Of a stretch of 48,170 nucleotides of DNA, positions 9,035-17,222 are shown piece by piece. The stretch's first letter is position 1. Each line of letters begins with the position of its first letter. A model generated the notes under the pieces. It did no database searches and was not told the DNA's origin. It was given only the letters and a program-made list of their open reading frames with translations. Position numbers and translations under genes: made by a program. The stretch is from Phycisphaerae bacterium (GTDB taxonomy: Bacteria; Planctomycetota; Phycisphaerae; UBA1845; Fen-1342): contig JAUWNI010000015.1 in NCBI GenBank assembly GCA_030612705.1, positions 1 through 48,170 of the forward strand, in the 5' to 3' direction.

Positions 9035-9108
9035 GTAGCGTCCGGCCCCCGTGCCGGACGTCGGGATGCAACCGGTGTTCCACGGCCGACACGGAGGTCG
9101 TCCGCTAC
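9035..9108. repeat. GTAGCG...CGCTAC palindromic repeat, reverse copy
   Basis: Inverted copy of the element at 5799-5871. Both share the order GTAGCGTCC(A/G)GCCCCCGTGC, GGACGTCGG, GTTCCACGGCCGACACGG and CCGCTAC. The rest of the 8848-9138 spacer contains a GGCCGGCG-CCT-CGCCGGCC hairpin at about 8909-8927 and the phrase CTCTTGGAGTCTTGGCGG (9010-9027) that also occurs near 33086. No gene is seen. Confidence 0.7.
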
Positions 9109-9138
9109 CAGTTCGCCGGGGTTTCCAGCATTGTCGTA

Positions 9139-12100
9139 CTACCCCCCCCCCTCCGTCATGTTTCGCTCGACCACCGCTAGCTTTTCACGCAGTTCCGCCA
9201 AGCGTGCTCGTTCGCGCTCGACCACCTCCGGCGGCGCTTTGGAGATGAAACCTTCGTTCGTCAACTTACCTTGCAGATGCCGAATGTGTCCGCCGATCTC
9301 GCCAAGCTCTTTGCGCAACCGTTTGCGCTCGATTTCTAGATCAGCCAACCCACTCAGCGGCACGTAGACCTCGATCCCGCTCAGGACCTTGCTGACCGAT
9401 TCCGGCGGCCGAGTCAGATCCGGTCCGATTTCGAGCGTCTCGCACTGCCCCAGCCGATGAATCATTGCCTCGCGTTTTCGCAGCGATTCCGTCAGGTCCG
9501 CCTCGGCCTTGACGACCGCGCGCGGCAGGGTCTTGATGGCGCTCTGCCTGGCGGCGGAACGGATTCCGTTGACGTGGTTACGAATCTCACGTAGCGCGCG
9601 GATCACGTCCCGCAACGCCCACATGTCGCGCTCGACGTCGGCCTCACGCTTCCACGCCGACGCATCCGGCCAGGACGCGACGATCAGGGCCGGGTTGATC
9701 TCGGTGTCCGACGCAGAGCCGCGCTCGGTTGGCCGCGCGGGCTGAAGCCCGCGGCTCGTCACTGTGTACAACTGGCCGATGCCACGCCGTGGTGCCGCCG
9801 CGTTGAGCCGGTGCCACAATTCTTCCGTAATGAACGGCATGATCGGGTGCAGCAGCCGCAGCGACTGGTCGAGCACCCACGCGAGCACCTGACGGGCGGC
9901 CCGCGATGACTCGTTATCGTACCGCACCATCTCGCCGGCATCATTGCGGCTGAACAGCCGCGGCTTGACCAGTTCCACGTACCAATCGCAGTATTCGCTC
10001 CAGAAGAACGCGTAGAGCGTGTTGGCCGCCTCGTTGATCTGGTAGCGTTCGAAACGCCGGTCTACCTCCTCGATGCACGCGCTCAACCGCGAGAGGATCC
10101 AGTGGTCCTCGATCGCGAGCTGCTCGGTCTTCAGCGGCTTAGGCTGGTGCCCTTCCAGATTCGACATTACAAAACCGGTCGCGGCCTGCCAGAGCTTGTT
10201 GCAGAAGTTGCGGCCCAGCTCGAAACGGTCGCTCGAGTTCACCTGCCGACCGTCGGGCAACTTGATCGGCTTGACCGGGAGGCGCATATCCTGCGTTTCG
10301 GTCGCCATCTGCGCCAGCGTGAAACGCATCGCGTCGGTCCCGTACAACTCGATGATGTCGAGCGGATCGACGCCGTTACCGGCCGACTTGCTCATCCGCC
10401 GACCTTGTCCGTCCTGGATGTTGGGGTGGATGTGGACGTGATCGAACGGGACAACGTCGTTGAAATAGAGCGATGTCATCACCATCCGCGCGACCCACAA
10501 AGTAATAATCTCACGCGCGGTCACGAGTGTACTGGTCGGGTAGAAGTAGTCGAGGTCGGTGAGTCCGGCGTCGGCGCGTTCAGAGCCCCGAGCGTCAGCG
10601 AGCGGTTTCTCGCCGCTGACCGCTCCCTTACGGTCGCGGCTCTGATCGTCTGACCCTCCGCGGCCGTAGTTGTCCGGCCAGCCAAGCGTACTAAACGGCC
10701 AGAGCGCCGAACTGAACCACGTGTCGAGCACGTCGGGGTCCTGCTCGAAGCCTGCCTGTTCCACATCCATAATGAACGAGCGAACGGCTTGCGCGATTGG
10801 CCTAACCGTGATCTGTTTGGCAAGTTCCTGCCCTAGTCGTTGGACCTGCCACTGTATGTCCTCTTGGCTGGGCGCAACAGTAGGTCGTACGCAAATGAGG
10901 ACGCGCACCGGCCCTTCCAAGCTTCCCACCTCGTTCCTCAATGCGGTCCACTGCGGACAAGTCCCCTGATCAGCGCCGAGATTGTGCCAAACCCGGGTAC
11001 CTCCGATCTCCTGAACGCTCACCACAGCGAAGTTCGTCGCTTGGGTCAGAAGCATTGGCAGCTGACCACGCGATACTGGGTCGAAGAGGTCCTCGATGTA
11101 CACATCCCGCGACCACACCGGTATCCGATGCCCCCACCAGAGTTGGCGGCTGATGCACCAGTCGCGTTTTTCGCCGAGCCAGTCGAGGTAGGTTTTCGCG
11201 TAGCGCTCGGGGAAGAACTTCACTCGCCCGTCGCGGACTGCCTCCATCGCCGTCTCCGCCAACGCCGACATCTTCATGAACCACTGCTTTGAGAGCATCG
11301 GCTCGATCGGCGTCTTGCTGCGGTCGCTGTGACCCACCTCGTGCTGGTACGGCTCGACCTTTTCCATCAGGCCGAGGGCTTCGAGATCGGCCACGACCCG
11401 CTCACGGGCCTCGTAGCGGTCCAGGCCGGCGTACTTCCCGCCGTTCTCGTTGATCCGCCCGTCGGTCGTCAGGATGTTGATCTGCTTCAGGTTGTTCCGC
11501 TGGCCGCAGGCGTAGTCGTTCGGGTCGTGTGCCGGCGTGACCTTGACGCAGCCCGTCCCGAACTCGCGCTTGACCAGCATCCCGTCGGCGATGATCGGAA
11601 TCGGCCGATCCATCAGCGGCAGAATGCAGTTCTTCCCGATCAGGTGCTTGTAACGCTCGTCGTCGGGATGAACCGCTATGGCGGTATCGCCCAGCATCGT
11701 CTCCGGCCGCGTGGTTGAGATCGAGAGATAATCCTTCCCCTCGCCCCCTTGACCCCTCGGCCCCTCGGCCCCTTCAATCGGATAGCGGTATTGCCACAAA
11801 TGACCCTGGATCGTCTCGTAAATGATCTCGTCATCCGCGACGGCGGTTTGCAGGTGTGCGTCCCAGTTCACCAACCGCAGGCCGCGATAGATCAACCTGT
11901 CCTTGAAGAACCGGAAGAACGCCTCGTACACCGCCTTGGCACAAACCTCGTCGAGCGTGAACCGCGTCCGCTCCCAGTCGCACGAACAGCCGATCCGCCG
12001 AAGCTGTTCGAGAATCCGCCCGCCGAATTTCTCCTTCCACTCCCAGATTCGCTTGACCAGGCCATCGCGGCCGAGCTCGTGCCGAGTGAGGTTCTCGTCC

Positions 12101-12393
12101 TCCTTGAGCCGCTTTTCGACCACGGCCTGCGTCGCGATCCCGGCGTGATCGGTTCCGGGCATCCACATCGCGTTGTAGCCGCACATCCGTTTATGCCGGA
12201 TCAGAACGTCCTGGATCGTGTTGTTCAGCGCGTGTCCGACGTGGAGCGACCCGGTCACGTTCGGCAGCGGGATGTCGATCACGTACGGCTTGCGATCGGG
12301 ATCGGGCTCGGCGTGAAAATACCCGCCGTCCTCCCAGAATTTGTAAATCTCCGGCTCGATCGAACTAGGATCGTAGCTCCCGCCGTTACTCAT
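9139..12393 (-). CDS. valS: Valyl-tRNA synthetase, oversized
   Basis: Charges tRNA-Val with valine in the cytoplasm. The class I signatures are clear: PNVTGSLHVGHALNNT (HIGH motif), GTDHAGIATQ, DPDVLDTWFSSALWPFST, and GRRMSKSAGNGVDPLDI (KMSKS motif). The anticodon-binding domain and the C-terminal coiled coil (LEIERKRLRKELGEIGGHIR) are present. At 1084 residues it is longer than the usual 880-950. The excess comes from about 85 extra residues between IPVW and DPDVLDTWFSS (about 435-550, no domain recognised) and from two palindromic repeats translated in frame (about residues 584-605 and 878-888). The gene ends in a run of 10 G before TAG on its own strand. The frame is intact, so the enzyme is probably functional. 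Confidence 0.95.
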   Translation of the reverse strand: MSNGGSYDPSSIEPEIYKFWEDGGYFHAEPDPDRKPYVIDIPLPNVTGSLHVGHALNNTIQDVLIRHKRMCGYNAMWMPGTDHAGIATQAVVEKRLKEDENLTRHELGRDGLVKRIWEWKEKFGGRILEQLRRIGCSCDWERTRFTLDEVCAKAVYEAFFRFFKDRLIYRGLRLVNWDAHLQTAVADDEIIYETIQGHLWQYRYPIEGAEGPRGQGGEGKDYLSISTTRPETMLGDTAIAVHPDDERYKHLIGKNCILPLMDRPIPIIADGMLVKREFGTGCVKVTPAHDPNDYACGQRNNLKQINILTTDGRINENGGKYAGLDRYEARERVVADLEALGLMEKVEPYQHEVGHSDRSKTPIEPMLSKQWFMKMSALAETAMEAVRDGRVKFFPERYAKTYLDWLGEKRDWCISRQLWWGHRIPVWSRDVYIEDLFDPVSRGQLPMLLTQATNFAVVSVQEIGGTRVWHNLGADQGTCPQWTALRNEVGSLEGPVRVLICVRPTVAPSQEDIQWQVQRLGQELAKQITVRPIAQAVRSFIMDVEQAGFEQDPDVLDTWFSSALWPFSTLGWPDNYGRGGSDDQSRDRKGAVSGEKPLADARGSERADAGLTDLDYFYPTSTLVTAREIITLWVARMVMTSLYFNDVVPFDHVHIHPNIQDGQGRRMSKSAGNGVDPLDIIELYGTDAMRFTLAQMATETQDMRLPVKPIKLPDGRQVNSSDRFELGRNFCNKLWQAATGFVMSNLEGHQPKPLKTEQLAIEDHWILSRLSACIEEVDRRFERYQINEAANTLYAFFWSEYCDWYVELVKPRLFSRNDAGEMVRYDNESSRAARQVLAWVLDQSLRLLHPIMPFITEELWHRLNAAAPRRGIGQLYTVTSRGLQPARPTERGSASDTEINPALIVASWPDASAWKREADVERDMWALRDVIRALREIRNHVNGIRSAARQSAIKTLPRAVVKAEADLTESLRKREAMIHRLGQCETLEIGPDLTRPPESVSKVLSGIEVYVPLSGLADLEIERKRLRKELGEIGGHIRHLQGKLTNEGFISKAPPEVVERERARLAELREKLAVVERNMTEGGG
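9732..9762. repeat. TGAA-loop hairpin repeat inside valS
   Basis: A palindrome, stem CGCGGGC/GCCCGCG with loop TGAA, followed by GGCTCGTCAC. An almost identical 31-bp copy lies between genes at 37103-37133. Here it is read through as part of valS (about residues 878-888, TSRGLQPARP), in a variable stretch before the conserved LIVASWP. Confidence 0.8.
10581..10644. repeat. 64-bp palindromic element inside valS
   Basis: Begins CAGAGCC and ends GGCTCTG, with internal complementary blocks (AGCGAGCGGTTT against CCGCTGACCGCTCCC). It is translated in frame within valS as SRDRKGAVSGEKPLADARGS, between GWPDNYGRGG and DYFYPTS, sites that are adjacent in ordinary ValRS. This indicates insertion of a mobile palindrome that kept the frame open. 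Confidence 0.75.
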
Positions 12394-12477
12394 GCCGACT
12401 CCAGCCTTGCCTCGTGGTACGCAACCTTCTTCAGCAAGAAGACCACGTACTATTCAGCATGTCAAGTGTCAAGGAAG

Positions 12478-12621
12478 CCTAGTGCGTCGCCACACGTAAA
12501 TGTGCGGGTAGCGTCGGGTCTCCGTGCCCGACGCAGGCTGTCGTGAGGCGTCCGCGCGTCGACGTCGGCCGCGGGGGGCCGACGCTACAACCCGCATCTT
12601 TAGCAGTGGCGACGCACTAGG
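12478..12621. repeat. Nested palindromic element, 16-bp perfect ends
   Basis: The outer arms CCTAGTGCGTCGCCAC (12478-12493) and GTGGCGACGCACTAGG (12606-12621) are perfectly complementary. Inside lies a copy of the GTAGCG...CGCTAC family (12508-12588). The whole 144-bp unit could fold into one long stem. It lies upstream of valS and next to the ParB-like fragment. Nothing coding is seen in 12394-12620. Confidence 0.8.
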
Positions 12622-12775
12622 TATCACCCGCTGTGCCTGATGACGGACACGACGGCCCGCGCGTCGGAGCACCTCCCCAACGGTGACCTCCCCGGACAGG
12701 AGATCAGAGAGGAGTGGTTCGAAGGGCCCCAGTTCGTCTTCGTCGTATCGGTACAGTTCGCGGGTACGTCGAATC

Positions 12776-13081
12776 TGAGCGATCAACCGCGTTGACCGCG
12801 GGACCCACGAACTGGAGGAAGCCTGGATCGTGCACGCGTTGGTGCGTGAGGATGGCCTCGCCAAGATGGAGGCGGCTGAGTTGCTGGGCCGGCATAAAAG
12901 CTGGGTTTGCCGCCGTCTGGCCTTGCTGGAGAAGCTGGGCGAGCAAGCCCGGGAGGACTTGCGCCTGGGACTCGTGTCGCCCGCCGGCGCGAGCCGAACG
13001 CACGAGGTGCGTGACGGCTCTGACGTGGCGAGTAAATCGACAGGCCCTGAAAGGGTGAGGCACCCACGCGTGTCGATGTAG
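12776..13081 (+). pseudogene. ParB/Spo0J-like helix-turn-helix fragment
   Basis: From about 12800 to 12996 the plus strand encodes ELEEAWIVHALVREDGLAKM and then EAAELLGRHKSWVCRRLALL, a ParB-type HTH core like those of plasmid- or transposon-borne partition-like proteins. A stop lies just upstream (TGA at 12776) and there is no ParB N-terminal nuclease/CTPase domain. Downstream of LGLVSP the frame runs into a small palindrome (GAGCCGAACGCACGAGGTGC, from about 12997) and loses family character. It is therefore a decayed internal piece. Directly to the left, the minus strand over about 12625-12790 reads plausibly as protein (RRTRELYRYDEDELGPFEPL), perhaps another unrecognised gene fragment. The rest of the spacer to 13203 has no credible gene. 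Confidence 0.55.
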
Positions 13082-13203
13082 ACTTCGCTTGTTCACGTCG
13101 ACGTAGCGCGTCCACCCGTTTTGCGTGACCTTGCGGCGCACCGCCCGGCCGTTGCGGCTGTTGTTGGACTGGGTCGTGTAAGGCCGGAAGCGGCGGACGC
13201 GGA

Positions 13204-14664
13204 TCAAGAATCATGTTGAAGGATTTCGGTGGCGCGCCGGCACAGCTCACGGCCGTAGTCGGTCCAGATGCCGCGGCCCCAATAGCGGTAGCAACTCGTC
13301 TGGCTGATCAGCAGGTGATAGAGCGCGTTTCGATAGCGTGAGTCAGACGTGCGCACTCCCGCGGCAAGCACTTTGTCCGCAAACAGTGCACTGAGCGACT
13401 CCATCGGTCCGAGCACCTCGGCGTAGCCTCGAACCCAGGACACATCGTTGGTCCAGCTACCGCCCTCCATTTGGAACCGATCGTCATCGGACTTCAGTTG
13501 CCGGATCAGTTCGCTGAGCGCCTCCGGACCCGCCCCGTCATTGAACTGGTCCCAGATCCGGTGCTGCATGGTCGGCTGCACGGCAGGGAAGCGCTCCTCG
13601 GTCATGCCTATCGATTCCAGGTATTCGAGGTACTCCGACACATTCACGATTGGTGTGTCGCTGCCGGAGCACTCGGCGATCACCTGGTGGTACTTCGGTG
13701 GGAACTCGTTCATCATGACGCCGCCGTTTTCGCCGTCGGCGATCTGCGTCACCAGCGGCGGAACCGATGTGCCGCCCAGCTCGGTGCGTGACAGCCCCTT
13801 GGCCTCATAGTAGGGCTGCATCTGGGCGACGAGCTTGGTGTCGCTGCCCTGGGTCTTGACGATTGCGATGATACTGAGCGTCTCTCCGCGCGAGCTCTTC
13901 GCCACCAGGCGGTGCGGCAGGTGCGGCCGACGAATCGGACCGCCGTCGTCGACTTGCTCCACCGTATGCTCCTGCACCAGCACCCAGCGGTAGCCGCATT
14001 CCTTCAGCGTCTTGACGAACTCGTGACAGACGTCCGGATGGTTGGGAAGCGCCATCTCCGCCGGCGAGAATCCTCTGACTCGACTCAGCGCTTCGGTTCC
14101 GAACATGGCCGCGAAATGGTGTTGCCAAGCCCGGACATGCAGGCGGTAGTCCTGCACGGGCGTTGAAGGCGCGACCGGGTGGCCCCACGCGGACCCGAGC
14201 CATTCGACGCAGGGGCGATAGGCCGGATCACACGTGATTGTCTTTAGGGCGTCAAACACGTCGTGCAGCCCCATCTGACGCAGCCCGTGCAGCAGACAGC
14301 CCGAGTAATCGAGCATCACGCGCGGTCGCTTCCCGTCGCGCACCTGTTGCGGGATAAACTCGCCCATCCGCTTGTAGCACGAGTGGAAAACGGGCGCGTT
14401 GTGGTTGTCTCCCACGTCCGGGTTGTCGAACATGTACTTCAGGTTGCTGATGATCCCGGCCGTCTTCAGATTCGCGCCGGCGGCGGGGATCAGAGGCTGG
14501 TGCATGTGTAGCGCAATGGCGAACGCGCTCTTGATTGTGTCGAAGTCGATACTACTCTCCGGCAGGAAGGCCGGTGTGGCGGACTTGGCCGTCGCCCCCT
14601 CGATCAGGCGCTCCAAACCGCAGATGTTCGGCAGATAGTCAATCGTTTCCGGAAGGGTGGTCAT
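13204..14664 (-). CDS. Glycoside hydrolase family 57 protein
   Basis: A 486-residue soluble enzyme with GH57 features: FAIALHMHQPLIP at about residues 48-60 (family region 1), the GFSPAEMALP segment near 200 that should carry the catalytic Glu, and a C-terminal region with SQTSCYRYWGRGIWTDYG. GH57 enzymes act on alpha-glucans as amylases, 4-alpha-glucanotransferases or branching enzymes; which applies here cannot be decided. It lies 80 bp downstream of the GT4 gene on the same strand and was probably transcribed with it, suggesting joint synthesis and trimming of an alpha-glucan. Confidence 0.85.
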   Translation of the reverse strand: MTTLPETIDYLPNICGLERLIEGATAKSATPAFLPESSIDFDTIKSAFAIALHMHQPLIPAAGANLKTAGIISNLKYMFDNPDVGDNHNAPVFHSCYKRMGEFIPQQVRDGKRPRVMLDYSGCLLHGLRQMGLHDVFDALKTITCDPAYRPCVEWLGSAWGHPVAPSTPVQDYRLHVRAWQHHFAAMFGTEALSRVRGFSPAEMALPNHPDVCHEFVKTLKECGYRWVLVQEHTVEQVDDGGPIRRPHLPHRLVAKSSRGETLSIIAIVKTQGSDTKLVAQMQPYYEAKGLSRTELGGTSVPPLVTQIADGENGGVMMNEFPPKYHQVIAECSGSDTPIVNVSEYLEYLESIGMTEERFPAVQPTMQHRIWDQFNDGAGPEALSELIRQLKSDDDRFQMEGGSWTNDVSWVRGYAEVLGPMESLSALFADKVLAAGVRTSDSRYRNALYHLLISQTSCYRYWGRGIWTDYGRELCRRATEILQHDS

Positions 14665-14744
14665 CCGTTCCCTGTTCGGACCTATAGCGCCACGAGCTCA
14701 ACGCTCGATCTTGGCGGCGGCCTCCTTCGGCGCCGCCCGGTAGT

Positions 14745-15902
14745 TCAGGAAAGGTAAGCGTCCATCGTCTGTGCGGCAATTGCATTCCAGGAGAAACTGG
14801 CCTCCACCGCCTCTCGACCGTTCCGCCCCATCCACCGGGCTCGCTCGAAATCCATAAGCATTGTCCCGAGTCCCCAGGCAATCGAGTCCGGCGAGGGGCT
14901 GACTTTGAGGCCATTCACCTCGTGCCAGACATACTCGTTTGGACCCCCGTTCTGGGTCACGACGACCGGCTTGCGGGCGCTCCAGGCCTCCAGCACGACA
15001 ATGCCGAACGGTTCATTGCGGCTCGGGACACAGACAATGTCGGGCATCTGGTACAACGCGATCAGCTCATCGCCGTTTCGGTAGCCGAGGAATCGTACCG
15101 CATGATCGATCCCCAGGTCCCGCACGCGAGCCTCCAGCGAGCCGCGCAAGTGCCCGTCGCCCACGAACACAAACTTGGCATTGGAATAGTAACTCATGAT
15201 TGAAGGGATGGCTTCGACCAGCAAGTCCGGTCCCTTCTGACAGGCAAGGCGGCCGCAGAAGAGAACCGTGGGATCGAGAGGGCCGATGCCAAGCCGCTGC
15301 TTCACCAGCCCTGGATCACTGTCGTGATCGAACCTGTGCAGGCTGACACCGTTGAAGATCACCTGGGTCTTCCAGTCGGGGACCTCGTACATCCACATGA
15401 TCTCATTCTTGGTGGCTTGCGACACGGCAATCACGCGGTCCGCCCAGTCGATCCCGGCCCGCTCCTGACAGCGGACGCGTTCTGACGGCCCGCTGGGAAA
15501 AGTGTTGCCGCACCGGCCGTATTCGGTCGAGTGAATGGTCAGCACGGTCTTGCGGCCTCGTCCCTGCTTGATCCAGATCATGGCGTTGGCCGCCAGCCAA
15601 TCGTGTGCGTGAACCAGATCGAACTGACCGATGAAGTCTTCGACGGCGAACACTTCATGCACCAGCGAGCGGCACATGTCATTGATCTCGTCCACGAAGT
15701 CACAGCTTGGCTGAAACCAGCATCGGTGGTAATGCACGCCGTCGATCCAGTCATAATGCCGCTGGCCGCCCGCGGCACGCGTGAAGACGTGGACCTCGTG
15801 GCCGTTTCGCTCCAGAGCCGCTGCTAGCTCGCTGACATGCGCCGCGACTCCGCCTACGGCGACCGAGTGAAGCGATTCCCAGGACAAGATTGCGATCCGC
15901 AT
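14745..15902 (-). CDS. GT4 family glycosyltransferase, glycogen-synthase-like
   Basis: A 385-residue GT-B fold enzyme. The N-terminal Rossmann half shows WESLHSVAVGGVAAHVSELA (donor-loop glycine pair) and DLVHAHDWLAANAMIWIKQG. The C-terminal half shows VLFCGRLACQKGPDLLVEA, FVFVGDGHLRGSLE and the nucleotide-sugar motif PSRNEPFGIVVLEAWSARKP (EX7E-type). It probably uses ADP- or UDP-glucose to extend a polysaccharide. The ATG has GGGAAGG upstream. First gene of a likely two-gene unit with the GH57 enzyme. Confidence 0.88.
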   Translation of the reverse strand: MRIAILSWESLHSVAVGGVAAHVSELAAALERNGHEVHVFTRAAGGQRHYDWIDGVHYHRCWFQPSCDFVDEINDMCRSLVHEVFAVEDFIGQFDLVHAHDWLAANAMIWIKQGRGRKTVLTIHSTEYGRCGNTFPSGPSERVRCQERAGIDWADRVIAVSQATKNEIMWMYEVPDWKTQVIFNGVSLHRFDHDSDPGLVKQRLGIGPLDPTVLFCGRLACQKGPDLLVEAIPSIMSYYSNAKFVFVGDGHLRGSLEARVRDLGIDHAVRFLGYRNGDELIALYQMPDIVCVPSRNEPFGIVVLEAWSARKPVVVTQNGGPNEYVWHEVNGLKVSPSPDSIAWGLGTMLMDFERARWMGRNGREAVEASFSWNAIAAQTMDAYLS

Positions 15903-16275
15903 GGCACACCTTCCCGTCGAACCATTTTGGCAGGCGGCGCTAGCGACCTGCGTTACGATTCATCTTCGGATGCTCTATGACCGCGCTTGCTCGCCCCTAT
16001 CCGCTGAGCATAGCGAAACGTGGCAATGGTGGCTCCCTGATGGTCTCCTAGGACGTTGGTTAAACCTCGACTGAATCCGCTCGGTCTTTGTGCACAGCCT
16101 TGCCGTATGCTGTCAGTTCGCCAGATGGGGGCGCAGAAACTGCGCGTGGTGACTCACGTTGACGAGTTCACAGAACTTGCCGTGGGCTGACCGCGCCACG
16201 GGCAACCTTTTTTATCGGTCGGGGGCGCAGCCGACTTAAGAAAGTCCGCAAAAAAACGGGAGTCCTGCCGCCTAG
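15903..16275. other. Spacer without recognisable gene
   Basis: Upstream of the GT4 gene, which should take its promoter from here. No frame with family-like content and no strong repeat was seen. Confidence 0.5.
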
Positions 16276-16372
16276 GGCGTTCCGTGGCAAGGAACCGCTG
16301 GGAGTCGAGCACGGTCGCGGGTCGGACTGTTGGGGCTGGAGCCCGGTCGAGACGCCGGACCCAACCACCGGA

Positions 16373-16834
16373 TCACCCACTCCTTGACGCGTGGCCGGCA
16401 TCTGCGTCCGCTGCTTGAGGACCTGCCGGTGCCGCCGCGACAGACCGCCGAGTACCAACAGCTCTTCTTTGAGGAGTCTTGCGAAGATGGCGACCCGTCA
16501 AAAAGCTAAGCACACTCCCAAGCCAAAGCCGACTGCTCCCAAGGCGCTTCGTGATCGTCTTCTGGATCACTTCGGCGTGCCGCGGATTCCGGAAGGTTCT
16601 CCGACTCGCTCGCGACCGGAATGTCGACGCCGTCATCAACGGCGGTGATATGTTGCCCAAGTCCGGCGACCTGCACGCGGCCATCACTGCGTTTCGCCAT
16701 GAGCCGAACACACGCGATGCGGCCTGATACAACGACGATTGCACGGGGTCCGCACCGCCCAGATCGAGCGACAAACCCGAGGCTTCGCGACGCAGGATTT
16801 CACGGATGATCCGCTCGCGCGACCATTTGGCCAT
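16373..16834 (-). CDS. Homing-endonuclease-associated repeat (HNH_repeat) protein, probably truncated
   Basis: Residues 1-53 form one copy of the helical repeat associated with homing endonucleases: a leading Trp (MAKWSRERIIREILRREASG) and a closing aromatic motif (SRVFGSWRNAVMAAC). Beyond about residue 53 the sequence has no family character and overlaps the metallophosphoesterase remnant on the plus strand, so the true gene was probably cut near 16680. The start has AGGAT 7 bases upstream and lies 4 bp after the stop of the RepB-like gene, so the two form a unit. It likely binds DNA and belongs to a mobile element. Confidence 0.5.
   Translation of the reverse strand: MAKWSRERIIREILRREASGLSLDLGGADPVQSSLYQAASRVFGSWRNAVMAACRSPDLGNISPPLMTASTFRSRASRRTFRNPRHAEVIQKTITKRLGSSRLWLGSVLSFLTGRHLRKTPQRRAVGTRRSVAAAPAGPQAADADAGHASRSG
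16487..16690 (+). pseudogene. Truncated metallophosphoesterase-like gene
   Basis: An ATG at 16487 with GAGGAG upstream starts MATRQKAKHTPKPKPTAPKA. After an apparent shift near 16545, another frame reads RFVIVFWITSACRGFRKVLR and then LARDRNVDAVINGGDMLPKS, ending near ITAF. The ADAVINGGD-like metal-binding motif and preceding helix resemble the N-terminus of calcineurin-like phosphoesterases. The match ends where the opposite strand begins to encode the HNH-repeat protein, as if an inserted cassette removed the rest. Just upstream, an overlapping frame ends in PPRQTAEYQQLFFEESCED (stop at 16507), possibly the tail of another lost gene. The reading depends on one frameshift and remote similarity. 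Confidence 0.4.
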
Positions 16835-16838
16835 GGTA

Positions 16839-17222
16839 CTATCCTTTCGCCTCCGCGATGATAGTTTCGAAGCGTGCGACGATTTCGGGGTGATGCTGAT
16901 CCAGGTGTTCGCGGATTCTTTGATTGGTCAGCAAGGCACGCGCATAGATGGCCAGCCGGAGCAAGTCGATCGTGTACTGCTTATACAGCCGGGAGTAGAA
17001 GTCGTGCTTCTGCTCGGCCTCGCCCAGCTTCTTGAGCAGGTCATTCTTACGCTGGGCCGTTTTGTTCCACGGGTTGCGCTTTCGCCCCTTCCGTGTCGCA
17101 CGCAAGGGCGGTGGCGTCTTCAGTATCAGGCTCTGGGCGAAGACTACGCTGTAGTCCTTGTAGCCCTTCATCGCCGTGAGAATCTCCCTCTGCCGGGCCG
17201 GCTTGACGTGCGTCAGCTCCAA
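16839..17222 (-). CDS. RepB C-terminal-like protein, 5'-truncated
   Basis: The TTG-initiated frame gives 127 residues, but family-like sequence starts slightly earlier (frame open to 17291, AFDQGAITRTCALELTHVKP). The pattern LTHVKPARQREILTAMKGY followed by FAQSLILKTPP resembles the C-terminal domain of plasmid-partition RepB proteins and transposon-linked ParB relatives. A basic stretch (RKGRKRNPWNKTAQRK) and a helical region follow. The ParB N-terminal part is missing, so this is probably a 5'-truncated gene. It is coupled to the HNH-repeat gene downstream. Compare the ParB-type fragment at 12776, which may derive from a related element. Confidence 0.5.
   Translation of the reverse strand: MELTHVKPARQREILTAMKGYKDYSVVFAQSLILKTPPPLRATRKGRKRNPWNKTAQRKNDLLKKLGEAEQKHDFYSRLYKQYTIDLLRLAIYARALLTNQRIREHLDQHHPEIVARFETIIAEAKG

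Noticed and set aside
12704-13207. 167-codon minus-strand frame downstream of the GH57 gene
   Set aside because: Its first residues (GRAVRRKVTQNGWTRYVDVN) look faintly protein-like, but it crosses the ParB-like fragment on the other strand and has no ribosome binding site.
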